Assembly (NCBI GenBank): GCA_002027195.1
Contig: MWJO01000085.1
Location: 1 to 38,002, forward strand
Origin: Streptomyces sp. GKU 895
GTDB taxonomy: Bacteria > Actinomycetota > Actinomycetes > Streptomycetales > Streptomycetaceae
Direction of reading: 5' to 3'
Length of the DNA: 38,002 bases
The position numbers were made by a program, and so were the translations under genes. Positions 1 to 7,364 of this stretch are shown here, one piece after another; position 1 is the first letter of the stretch, and each line of letters starts with the position of its first letter. The notes beneath the pieces were generated by a model. The model had not been told where the DNA came from, ran no database searches, and worked only from the letters and a program-made list of their open reading frames with translations.

Positions 1-413
1 ATCAGCCAGGGCGCGGCATCACCCTCGCGGTGGGCGGCCTGGTGCCGGACCTGGTGGCGGTCGCGCCGGACGTGCCGTTCCTGTGCGACTTCCCGCGTGC
101 GGCGACCGTGACGGACCGTCACCCGTACCGCGAGATCGGCCTGTTCCTCAGGACGCATCGCGGCCGCACCGAGGACACCCTGCGCACCCTCTCCTACTTC
201 GACGGCGTCCACTTCGCCGCGCGCGGCAGCGCCCCGGCCCTCTTCTCGACGGCCCTCGAGGACGCGACCTGCCCGCCCTCCACCGTCTTCGCCGCCTTCA
301 ACAACTGGGGGCACGAGGACCGGGAGATCGAGGTGTACGACTTCAACGACCATGAGGGCGGCGGCCCTTACCAGGAGGCGGCCAAGCTGCGCTGGCTGCG
401 CTCGCGCCTCTGA
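1..413 (+). CDS. Acetylxylan esterase / cephalosporin-C deacetylase family (AXE1), C-terminal part
   Basis: This is the C-terminal part of an alpha/beta hydrolase of the AXE1 family, which removes acetyl groups from xylo-oligosaccharides and related esters. The window begins inside the nucleophile motif: ISQG is read from base 1, and GITLAVGGLVPDLVAV continues in frame 3. The family expects one continuous GGSQGGG-type block here, so one base appears to be missing near bases 10-16. The rest is intact and typical: a cap segment with ADFPRA-like sequence (here CDFPRA), YFDGVHFAARG, an acid-containing block around CPPSTVFAAFN, and a histidine near the end in FNDHEGGG. The stop is at 411-413. The upstream part lies outside the window. 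The family call is fairly secure from these blocks; the exact ester substrate cannot be told. Confidence 0.75.
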   Translation, partial: QPGRGITLAVGGLVPDLVAVAPDVPFLCDFPRAATVTDRHPYREIGLFLRTHRGRTEDTLRTLSYFDGVHFAARGSAPALFSTALEDATCPPSTVFAAFNNWGHEDREIEVYDFNDHEGGGPYQEAAKLRWLRSRL

Positions 414-439
414 CGGACGTCGCACACCTTCCCTCCAGT

Positions 440-451
440 CCGACCAGTCGG
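440..451. promoter_or_regulatory. Short inverted repeat, possible TetR-type operator
   Basis: CCGAC-CA-GTCGG is a perfect inverted repeat with a 2-base centre, about 67 bases upstream of the serine hydrolase start. Palindromes of this composition are common TetR-family targets in Streptomyces, but no tetR gene is in view. The link to regulation is inference. Confidence 0.35.
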
Positions 452-518
452 TACGTTCAAGGGGCCCGGGTCGCAGCGTCGCGGCCCGGCTTTCCGGTGT
501 GCGACACGGAGGCGGCCC

Positions 519-1685
519 ATGTCCGAGCACGACCCCCTGGTCCTAGGCCACTGCGACGAGCGGTTCGCGGCCGTGCGGACCGCGTTCGAGGAGAACTTCC
601 GGGACCGCGGCGAACTGGGCGCCGCCGTGGCCGTGACGGTCGACGGCCGGACCGTGGTGGATCTGTGGGGCGGCTGGGCCGACACGGCACGCACCCGCCC
701 CTGGGAGCGGGACACGCTGGTCAACGTGTGGTCGACGTCGAAGGGGCCGACGGCCCTGTGCGCCCACGTCCTCGCCGACCGGGGACTGCTCGACCTCGAC
801 GCGCCGGTGGCCGCGTACTGGCCGGAGTTCGCGGCGGCGGGCAAGGAGAAGGTGCTCGTACGCCATCTGCTGTCGCACCGGGCCGGACTGTCCGGGCCGC
901 GTGAGCCGCACTCCCTCCAGGAGCTCTACGACTGGGAGTTCACCACGCGCCGGCTCGCCGCGACCGAGCCCTGGTGGGAGCCCGGGACACAGTCCGGGTA
1001 TCACGCGCTGACGTACGGCTTCCTGGTCGGGGAGGTGGTGCGGCGCGTGTCGGGACTGCTGCCGGGGGCCTTCCTGCGCCGGGAGGTGACCGGGCCGCTC
1101 GGCATCGACTTCAGCATCGGTCTGCCGGAGAAGGAGTACGGCCGGGCGGCGGAGCTGGAGCACATGGCACCGCCGGCGAACGACCAACAGGGTGCGGCGG
1201 CCGTGCAGTTGCCGCCCCTGGCACTCGCCGCGCTCGCCAACCCCCTGATGGGCGCGGCGGACGCCAACACGCCCGCGTGGCGGGCCGCGGAGATCCCGGC
1301 CGCCAACGGGCACGGCACCGCGCGTGCGGTGGCCCAGCTGTACGGGGTCTTCGCGGGCCGGGGGACGTGGGACGGCCGTCGTGTGCTGTCTCCCGGGGCG
1401 GCCGAACGGGTGCGCGAGGGGCAGGGCGGTTGCCGCGACCTGGTGCTGGGCGCCGGCCTCGGCCGGGACACCGAGGTGGCGCTGGGGCTGTGGCTGAGCG
1501 GGGACGGGGGATCGTACGGGCCGAACCCGCGCGCTTTCGGACACGACGGCTTCGGAGGTTCCTGCGGTCTCGCGGACCCGGAGGCGGGGGTGTCGCTCGG
1601 GTACGTCATGAACCGCATGGGGCCTCAGATCGCCGACGACCCACGGAAGATGGCACTCGTCGAGGCCCTCTACAGCGCCCTGTGA
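519..1685 (+). CDS. Serine hydrolase, beta-lactamase class C / family VIII esterase type
   Basis: The protein has 388 residues, a normal length for EstB-like family VIII esterases, which have the fold of class C beta-lactamases and usually cleave short-chain esters. The S-x-x-K nucleophile motif is STSK with Ser72 and Lys75. The Tyr motif is YHA at 161-163 in PGTQSGYHALTYG, and a HDG block at about 342 takes the place of the KTG motif. No signal peptide is seen, so it should be cytoplasmic. The ATG at 519 is chosen because GGAGG lies at 508-512. It is transcribed alone, after the esterase end and before a GntR gene. The physiological substrate is unknown; beta-lactam resistance is unlikely for this subgroup. 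Confidence 0.85.
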   Translation: MSEHDPLVLGHCDERFAAVRTAFEENFRDRGELGAAVAVTVDGRTVVDLWGGWADTARTRPWERDTLVNVWSTSKGPTALCAHVLADRGLLDLDAPVAAYWPEFAAAGKEKVLVRHLLSHRAGLSGPREPHSLQELYDWEFTTRRLAATEPWWEPGTQSGYHALTYGFLVGEVVRRVSGLLPGAFLRREVTGPLGIDFSIGLPEKEYGRAAELEHMAPPANDQQGAAAVQLPPLALAALANPLMGAADANTPAWRAAEIPAANGHGTARAVAQLYGVFAGRGTWDGRRVLSPGAAERVREGQGGCRDLVLGAGLGRDTEVALGLWLSGDGGSYGPNPRAFGHDGFGGSCGLADPEAGVSLGYVMNRMGPQIADDPRKMALVEALYSAL

Positions 1686-1730
1686 CGGGCGGTCCGGTTT
1701 CGGCCGAACCGGCGGGCCGCTCTTCCCAGG

Positions 1731-1742
1731 TGGTTTAGACCA
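1731..1742. promoter_or_regulatory. dre-like operator (DasR/HutC-type GntR site)
   Basis: TGGTTTAGACCA differs at one base from TGGTCTAGACCA, the core of the DasR-responsive element that I know from Streptomyces. It ends 63 bases before the ATG of a GntR/UTRA regulator. It could serve that regulator's autoregulation or be a true DasR target. Confidence 0.55.
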
Positions 1743-1805
1743 ATGCTAGATCTGGTGGCGCAACGAGTCCGCACGGCTACGGCACGTCACTACAGGAGGC
1801 GCGGC

Positions 1806-2546
1806 ATGGCCCGCACCACCCCGCACCAGGTCCAGGACCAACCGCTGTACCGGAAGGTCGCCACGCAACTCCTCGGGGAACTGCGCGACGGCACCGTCCC
1901 GCCCGGTGAACGGCTGCCGGGCGAGCGGCGGTTGGCCGAGCGTTACGGTGTCAGCAGGGAGACCGTACGGCAGGCTCTGGAGGTGCTCCGGCACGCCGGC
2001 ATGGTCGCCACCGACCGGCGCGGCAGCCACGCCGCCCTGACCGGGGAGCCGGTCCGGGCCCCGTCCGCGCTCGCGTTCCCGGTCGGCGCCGCCCCCGCCG
2101 TCGCGGCCGACCGGGCCACCGTCACCTGGGAGACTCCCCCGCCGGAGCACGCCGAGGCGCTCGGGCTCGCCCCGCACCGGCCGACGCTGGTGCACCGCTA
2201 CGAGGCGGCGGGCACCGGCGGCCGACGCACGGCCGTGACGTCCTTCTCCGCGGTGGCGCTCGCCGAGGTCGAGGAGCTGGCCCGGTACCGGGACCGGGCC
2301 GACGGCACCGCCTCGGCACAGCTGTGGCGGGCGTACGACTGGATGCGCCGGGCGGGGCTCACCCTGCACCACCGCGACTCCATCACCCCGCTCGCGGACT
2401 CGCCCGCGGTCCGGGTGACCCGGCGGGTGCACGACCAGTACGCCCGGCCGCTGGAGATCACCGACCTGGTGCTCGATGCCCAACAGGACGCCTTGGTCTA
2501 CGAGTTCACGCTGCCGGCCGACGGAACCACACCCGCACCGCGTTGA
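1806..2546 (+). CDS. GntR-family transcriptional regulator (HutC/UTRA subfamily)
   Basis: This 246-residue DNA-binding regulator has an N-terminal winged helix at about residues 12-78, with PLYRKVATQLLGEL, GERLPGERRLAERYGVSRET and RQALEVLRHAG as the canonical GntR signature. A C-terminal UTRA-like effector domain follows at about 95-240 (HRYEA, then RRVHDQYARPLEITD). An ATG at 1806 is preferred over the upstream start at 1743 because AGGAGG sits at 1794-1799. A dre-like palindrome at 1731-1742 lies in its leader, which suggests autoregulation. It is convergent with the methyltransferase gene that follows (26 bases between stops). The effector is unknown; HutC-type regulators often bind sugar phosphates, organic acids or histidine derivatives. 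Confidence 0.85.
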   Translation: MARTTPHQVQDQPLYRKVATQLLGELRDGTVPPGERLPGERRLAERYGVSRETVRQALEVLRHAGMVATDRRGSHAALTGEPVRAPSALAFPVGAAPAVAADRATVTWETPPPEHAEALGLAPHRPTLVHRYEAAGTGGRRTAVTSFSAVALAEVEELARYRDRADGTASAQLWRAYDWMRRAGLTLHHRDSITPLADSPAVRVTRRVHDQYARPLEITDLVLDAQQDALVYEFTLPADGTTPAPR

Positions 2547-2572
2547 CCCCCGGTCTCGTGGGCGGCGGCTCT

Positions 2573-3304
2573 TCAGCCGGGCAGGTTCGCCACGACCAGG
2601 CGCACCCGCGGGCTGCCGTCGCCGCGGCGCCCGAACTCGGGCAGGGCCTCCAGTTCGACGCGGAAGCCCGCGGCCTCCAGTTCCCGGCGGACGTCCGCCG
2701 GCCGGAAGGCCCGGTAGTACATGACGAACGGCGGCCGCCAGAGGGCGTTCCGCACCCGCATGACCAGGTCGAAGCCGAGGAGCATCCAGTAGCCGAGGGA
2801 TCCCGGGCGGGGCGGGGCGACGACGGGGAACGCGAAGCAGCCGCCCGGTCGCAGCACGGAGCGGACCTGACCGAACAGCCCCGGCAGCTCGCGCGGCAGG
2901 AAGTGCCCGAACGCCCCGAAGCTGACGACGACGTCGAAGGCGGGGCCGAACGGCAGGGCGCGGGCGTCGGCGCGGACCCAGTCCAGGCGAGGCCCGGGAG
3001 CGACGGCTCGCACGCGCTCCCGGGCCACGGCGAGCATCCCGTTGCTGAAGTCCACTCCGGTGACACTCTGACGGCACACCCGCGCGAGCACCCCGGCTCC
3101 GGCACCGGTCCCGCAGCACAGGTCGAGGCCGGCGTCGAAAGGCCCCCTGCGGGCCAGGGCCCGGCCGACGGAGTCCAGCACGGAGTCGGGCGTACGGAAC
3201 GGCGTGTGGTCGAACTTCGGGGCGAGCAGGTCGTAGCCGTGCTCCACGGACGACAGGGCCTGGACGGCGAGTTCGCGCAGGCTCGGGCCTTCGGGGCTGA
3301 ACAT
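2573..3304 (-). CDS. Class I SAM-dependent methyltransferase
   Basis: The 243-residue protein shows SAM-binding motif I at residues 60-71 (LDLCCGTGAGAG), an acidic ribose-binding loop (VTGVDFSNGML), motif II (ADARALPFG then FDVVVSFGAFGHF) and a motif III-like VLRPGG. This order is that of the Methyltransf_11/25 group of small-molecule methyltransferases. It lacks an N-terminal extension and should be cytoplasmic. The acceptor cannot be inferred from sequence. It is transcribed divergently from the NTF2-like gene, and the 105-base spacer between them carries an AT-rich palindrome. No strong ribosome site precedes the ATG. Confidence 0.8.
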   Translation of the reverse strand: MFSPEGPSLRELAVQALSSVEHGYDLLAPKFDHTPFRTPDSVLDSVGRALARRGPFDAGLDLCCGTGAGAGVLARVCRQSVTGVDFSNGMLAVARERVRAVAPGPRLDWVRADARALPFGPAFDVVVSFGAFGHFLPRELPGLFGQVRSVLRPGGCFAFPVVAPPRPGSLGYWMLLGFDLVMRVRNALWRPPFVMYYRAFRPADVRRELEAAGFRVELEALPEFGRRGDGSPRVRLVVANLPG

Positions 3305-3380
3305 CGCGTCAGCTTAGGGGAGCGCCCGCCCGCCCCCGTGGACATCCCGTCTCCTGCGGTCTACCCTCAAACGCACTTAC

Positions 3381-3392
3381 TCAATTAATTGA
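3381..3392. promoter_or_regulatory. 12-base perfect AT-rich palindrome, candidate operator
   Basis: TCAATTAATTGA is a perfect palindrome, strikingly AT-rich in this sequence. It lies between the divergent methyltransferase and NTF2-like genes, 17 bases before the preferred start of the latter. Its size and composition suit a MarR- or TetR-type dimer. Function is inferred only. Confidence 0.45.
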
Positions 3393-3409
3393 CTATGAGG
3401 TGGGATCGG

Positions 3410-3808
3410 ATGCGTGCTTTCCGCGAGGCCGTCGAGGCCTGGGACTTCGACGCCGTCGAGGCGCTGCTGGCGGAGGACGTCGTCTTCACCAGCCCGGTCG
3501 TCTTCAAGCCGTACCCCGGAAAGGCGATCACCGCGGCGATCCTGCACGGCGTCTCGCGGGTCTTCGAGGACTTCCGCTATGTGCGGGAGATCGAGGGCAC
3601 GGACGGCGAGAACCACGCCCTGGTCTTCGAGGCACGGGTGGGCGACCGTACGCTCACCGGCTGCGACTTCCTGCATGTCAACCGTGACGGTCTGATCGAC
3701 GAGTTCACGGTCATGGTCCGCCCGCTGTCGGGCGCCCAGGCCCTGGCGGAGGCGATGGGCGCCCAGTTCGCGCGGATCGAGGAGGAGGCGCGGGCGCGGC
3801 TCGCGTGA
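3410..3808 (+). CDS. NTF2-like / SnoaL-like small protein
   Basis: The product of 132 residues has the pattern of the NTF2-like cone fold: an N-terminal helix pair (MRAFREAVEAWDFDAVEALL), AEDVVFTSPV, a VSRVFEDFRY helix, then sheet strands through DFLHVNRDGLIDEFTVMVRP. Such proteins bind or isomerise small hydrophobic molecules, or have no known activity. The ATG at 3410 is chosen because GAGGTGG ends 6 bases before it; TTG 3389 and ATG 3395 are in frame but have no ribosome site. It is monocistronic. An AT-rich palindrome in the leader suggests repressor control. Confidence 0.75.
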   Translation: MRAFREAVEAWDFDAVEALLAEDVVFTSPVVFKPYPGKAITAAILHGVSRVFEDFRYVREIEGTDGENHALVFEARVGDRTLTGCDFLHVNRDGLIDEFTVMVRPLSGAQALAEAMGAQFARIEEEARARLA

Positions 3809-4040
3809 GACGGCCGCGCCCGCACCGGCCTGCGCCACGGCCGGCGTGATCGCCCCGGCGTGCCACGTGTCGAGCGCGGCCACGGCGCCCGCCGAAGTCC
3901 TCGATCCGGCGTCCCGGCCCATTCGCGCGCAGCGGCCTGCCGGACGGACAGGCCGCGGCTGGTGTGCGGCTCAGCCAGTCAGGAGCGGGCGGCGTCTCTC
4001 ACCGCTCTCGCCAGACCGGCCGGTGCCCTGGGCGGCCGGC

Positions 4041-4945
4041 TCAGCCGATGTCCAGCACCGCCTTCCCGCGCAGCCGGCGCTCGCTCAGCGCCGCCACGGC
4101 GTCCGCGATCTTGTCCCACGGGCCTCGCCAGCCGACCGGAACCCGCAGCTTCCCGGCGGCGACCAGGGCGAGCAGACGGTCCAGCTGCGCGCGGCGGTCG
4201 GTGAGTCCGCCGCCGTTGTAGACCGACACGATCGACCGCGGCGCGGGGCTCCCCAGCGTGGAACCGACCGGCAGCACCGCGTCCCCGCCGGACGCCCAGC
4301 CGACGCTCTGCAGGTTGCCGCCGGAGGCCAACAGGCCGTAGGAGGCGGCGAGTTGTGCACCACCCACGTTGTCGATGACGATGTCGACCGGCTTCGTCAC
4401 CTCCTCGGGGCCGGACACCGCCTCGTCGGCCCCGAGCTCCCCGACCCACCGGCGCCCGTCCTCGGAACCGGCCACGCCGATGACGCGCCCCGCCGAGCGC
4501 CGCGGAGCGCCCGCGAACCCGCCCACCCCGCCGGACGCCCCGGTGACCAGGACCCGGCGGCCGAGGAGCGGTCCCGCCTGTTCCAGCGCGCGCAGGGCCG
4601 CCCGCGGCGACGGGCAGGGCGGCGGCCTCGCCGAGATCGACGCCGTCCGACCACGGCCAGGTCGGCCACGGCCAGGGCACGCAGCGCGGCGAATCCGCCG
4701 CCTCCCGAACCCCACGACCGGCTGCCAGTGGGCCCGCCGTCCGCGGCGGCCCGTACGACCACGCCGGACGAGTCGAACCCGATCACCTCGCCCGGTACGC
4801 CACGCTCCGCGAAGAACAGTTCGGCAGCGTTCAGGGAGCTGTGCCGGACCTCCACCAGGACCTGCCCCGGCCCGGGTGCCGGTTCCGGCGCCTCCCCCGG
4901 GCTCAGCCGTCCGGGTGCCTCCGGGTCCACGATCAATGCGCGCAT
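4041..4945 (-). pseudogene. Zinc-independent alcohol dehydrogenase / quinone oxidoreductase (MDR), multiply frameshifted
   Basis: This is a medium-chain reductase (quinone oxidoreductase type) that would reduce enones or quinones with NAD(P)H. The N-terminal GroES-like part begins at ATG 4945 after GGAGGGA, with VLVEVRHSSLNAAELFF and PGEVIGFDSSGVV. The Rossmann part has GRRVLVTGASGGVGGFA and VIGVAGS, and the end reads KAVLDIG. These pieces lie in different frames. Shifts fall near 4708-4725 (a compensating pair restoring VVGFG), 4650 (before DGVDLGEAAALP), 4590-4605 (before ALRALEQAG) and 4495-4515 (a compensating pair restoring AALGGAR). That is about six indels in 0.9 kb, so the gene as given cannot make the enzyme. 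Sequencing error is at least as likely as true decay. Its start faces that of the TTA-containing methyltransferase. Confidence 0.7.
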
Positions 4946-5046
4946 TGCCAGTCCCTCCGGTCGTCATCGGCCATTCGCCGACCCCAACCGTGGCCGATCC
5001 GGACTTCTTCCCCCCGCTCCACGGCCGTTGCCGCTTGGATGGCTTC

Positions 5047-5874
5047 ATGACCACCGACGAGCACGCGCGGTTCATGCGGGCCAACCAGGCGAACTGGGAC
5101 GCCCGCACACCCGTCCACCTCGCCAGCCGCTTCTACGGGCTCGACCAGGACCTGGACCCGGCCCGCTGGTTCGCCGGGTTCGAGTGGGACGACCTCGGCG
5201 ACCTGTCCGGCCGCGATGTGCTCCACCTCCAGTGCCATCTGGGCACCGAGACGATCGCCTTCGCCCGGCGCGGCGCCCGCGCGACCGGCCTCGACTTCTC
5301 GGCGGCCTCGGTGGCGGCGGCGCGGGACATCGCGGCGAAGGCGGGCGTCGACGTCGACTACGTACAGGCCAATGTCTACGACGCCGAAGCGGCCCTGGCC
5401 GGGCGGCGGTTCGACGTCGTCTACACGGGCAAGGGCGCGCTGTGCTACCTGCCCGACCTGGAACGGTGGGCGGGCGTGATCGCTCAACTCCTCCGTCCCG
5501 GTGCCCAGTTGTACGTCGTGGAGTTCCATCCCCTGCTCAACTCCCTCGGCCCCAAACCCGGCCCGGGAGAAGGGCCGGAGCTGCTGCTGCGCCACGACTA
5601 CCTCGGCGGCGCCGGGGCCGTGCGCCGGGACGCGACCCACACGTACACCGACGGGCCGGCCGTCGAGGGGGCCACGGACAGTTACGAGTGGATGCACGGA
5701 ATAAGCGAGGTCCTCAACGCGTTAGTGAAGGCAGGACTGACCGTCCGGCGCCTCACCGAGAGCGACGAGCTGCCGTGGCCGCGCTGGCCGCAGATGGTCC
5801 GCACCCCCTCCGGCTGGTGGCGGCTCCCCGAGCCGCGCATCCCGCTCCTCTACGGACTCCTCGCCACCCGCTGA
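5047..5874 (+). CDS. SAM-dependent methyltransferase with a TTA codon
   Basis: The 275-residue class I methyltransferase carries its SAM-binding block at about residues 58-70 (VLHLQCHLGTETI), the acidic loop ATGLDFSAASV, and motif II/III regions VDYVQANVYDA and DVVYTGKGALCYLPD. This group, with an N-terminal NQANWDARTPVH segment, is widespread in actinomycetes and its acceptor is not known. The notable feature is codon 226 (5722-5724), which is TTA, inside NALVKAG. TTA is read only by the bldA leucyl-tRNA in Streptomyces, so translation may be limited to late growth. No strong ribosome site is seen before ATG 5047. It is divergent from the disrupted oxidoreductase. Confidence 0.8.
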   Translation: MTTDEHARFMRANQANWDARTPVHLASRFYGLDQDLDPARWFAGFEWDDLGDLSGRDVLHLQCHLGTETIAFARRGARATGLDFSAASVAAARDIAAKAGVDVDYVQANVYDAEAALAGRRFDVVYTGKGALCYLPDLERWAGVIAQLLRPGAQLYVVEFHPLLNSLGPKPGPGEGPELLLRHDYLGGAGAVRRDATHTYTDGPAVEGATDSYEWMHGISEVLNALVKAGLTVRRLTESDELPWPRWPQMVRTPSGWWRLPEPRIPLLYGLLATR

Positions 5875-6119
5875 ACCGGCGTGGTACGGTCCTGCTAGCA
5901 CTTGTGTACGCCCGGTTGCGGGCGCCGGTGCCAGTTCCCTCCACAGTTCGCCGATCGGCGCACTCGCCGTACCGGCTTCTTCTCACCGCCTCGTGACCAC
6001 ACGGGTCCGATGGCTGGTTTCCCGCCGCTCGAAGGCGCTGTGTACGCCTTCCCTCTCGTTCGCGGCCTCTCTCCCTTCCGCATGCCTCATGCCGTACGTC
6101 CGTGAAAGGACCCACCCTC
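5875..6119 (+). promoter_or_regulatory. C-rich, G-poor leader of the rho paralogue
   Basis: This 245-base non-coding stretch precedes the Rho-like gene. By hand count, bases 5941-6100 hold about 67 C and 39 G, a strand asymmetry unlike the coding DNA around it. C-rich, G-poor RNA is what Rho loads on, so this could be an autoregulatory rut-type leader. I found no convincing -10/-35 pair or intrinsic terminator in it. Confidence 0.4.
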
Positions 6120-7250
6120 ATGACCACCACTCTTGAACACCCCCCGATCCAGCAGGAACCCCCGGTCCGCGCCGTCACCGGCGTCCTCGACATCGACGCC
6201 GGCGGCAAGGGCCACCTGCGCTCCGCCGACCTGCTGCCGCAGCCCACCGACCTCCAGGTCTCCCCCGCCCTGATCCGCCGTCACGGCCTGCGCAAGGGCG
6301 ACCTCGTCGACGGTGTCCGCGGCACCCAGCGCGCCCTCACCGAGGTCGCCCGGGTCAACGGCCGCGCCCCCGACAAGAACCGTCGCCGCTTCGGCGACCT
6401 GACACCGCTCCACCCGCGGGAGCGCATCCGCCTCGAACACCCCGCGTCCGGTCTGACCGGCCGCGTCACCGATCTGCTGGCCCCCGTGGGCAAGGGCCAG
6501 CGCGGCCTGATCGTGGCCCCGCCGAAGACCGGCAAGACGGTCCTGCTGCAGCAGATCGCGGCGGCCGTCGCCGGCAACCACCCCGAGTGCCGGCTGATGG
6601 TGGTGCTGCTCGACGAGCGGCCGGAGGAGGTCACCGACATGCGGCGCTCCGTGCGCGGCGAGGTGTACGCCTCCACCTTCGACCGGGCGCCCAAGCAGCA
6701 CATCGCGCTCGCCGAGTTGGTGATCGAGCGGGCCAAGCGGCTCGTCGAGGCCGGCGAGGACGTCGTGATCCTGCTCGACTCGCTCACCCGGCTGTGCCGG
6801 GCCCACAACAACGCGGCCGCGGCGGGTGGCCGCACGCTCAGCGGCGGCGTGGACGCGACCGCGCTGATCGGCCCCAAGCGCTTCTTCGGCGCCGCCCGGC
6901 TCGCCGAGGAGGGCGGCTCGCTCACCATCCTCGCCACCGCCCTGGTGGAGACCGGCTCGCGTGCCGACGACTTCTTCTTCGAGGAGCTCAAGAGCACCGG
7001 CAACATGGAGCTGCGCCTCGACCGCGAACTCGCCGCCCGCCGGGTCTTCCCGGCCGTCTCCCTCAACCCCTCCGGCACCCGCCGCGAGGAACTCCTCCTC
7101 TCCCCGGCCGAGTTGACGGCCGCACGGGGTGTACGCCGGGCCCTGCGCGACAAGGACGGCCTGGAGACGCTCCTGGCACGCATGCGCGAGACCCCGGACA
7201 ACGCGACGTTCGTCCACCGCATCCAGCCGACACTGCCCAGCACGGCCTGA
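6120..7250 (+). CDS. Short paralogue of transcription termination factor Rho
   Basis: This 376-residue protein is homologous to the RNA-binding and ATPase parts of the hexameric helicase Rho. The cold-shock-like RNA-binding region is at about residues 20-110 (GVLDIDAGGKGHLR, ending RRFGDLTPLHPRERI). Walker A is APPKTGKT at 133-140, Walker B is VVILLDS at 215-221, the Q-loop region is SGGVDATALIGPKRFFGAAR, the R-loop region is EELKSTGNME, and the arginine-finger area is NPSGTRREELL. All catalytic blocks are kept. The N-terminal Rho_N helical domain and the long acidic/basic insertion of the main actinobacterial Rho (well over 600 residues) are absent. The Met that follows the P-loop threonine in E. 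coli is Val here. ATG 6120 is preferred, with GAAAGGA upstream; GTG 6102 is also in frame. It is followed after 114 bases by a DD-carboxypeptidase gene. Confidence 0.9.
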   Translation: MTTTLEHPPIQQEPPVRAVTGVLDIDAGGKGHLRSADLLPQPTDLQVSPALIRRHGLRKGDLVDGVRGTQRALTEVARVNGRAPDKNRRRFGDLTPLHPRERIRLEHPASGLTGRVTDLLAPVGKGQRGLIVAPPKTGKTVLLQQIAAAVAGNHPECRLMVVLLDERPEEVTDMRRSVRGEVYASTFDRAPKQHIALAELVIERAKRLVEAGEDVVILLDSLTRLCRAHNNAAAAGGRTLSGGVDATALIGPKRFFGAARLAEEGGSLTILATALVETGSRADDFFFEELKSTGNMELRLDRELAARRVFPAVSLNPSGTRREELLLSPAELTAARGVRRALRDKDGLETLLARMRETPDNATFVHRIQPTLPSTA

Positions 7251-7364
7251 CGCCTCGTCGGCCCGTCCCGACCCACGGCCGGCCCATCCCCCGTCCGGGT
7301 GCTAGCGCGGCCCGTACGGCCCGGGCAGCACCGCGTCGAGCAGGTCCGTTTCTAGTTTTGCGGT

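Noticed and set aside
3809..4040. Possible small gene in the spacer after the NTF2-like gene
   Set aside because: Open frames exist on both strands, but none has a ribosome site or recognisable protein sequence.
3846..5996. Plus-strand open frame of 716 codons
   Set aside because: Arg/Pro-rich shadow with no family blocks; it crosses real genes in other frames.
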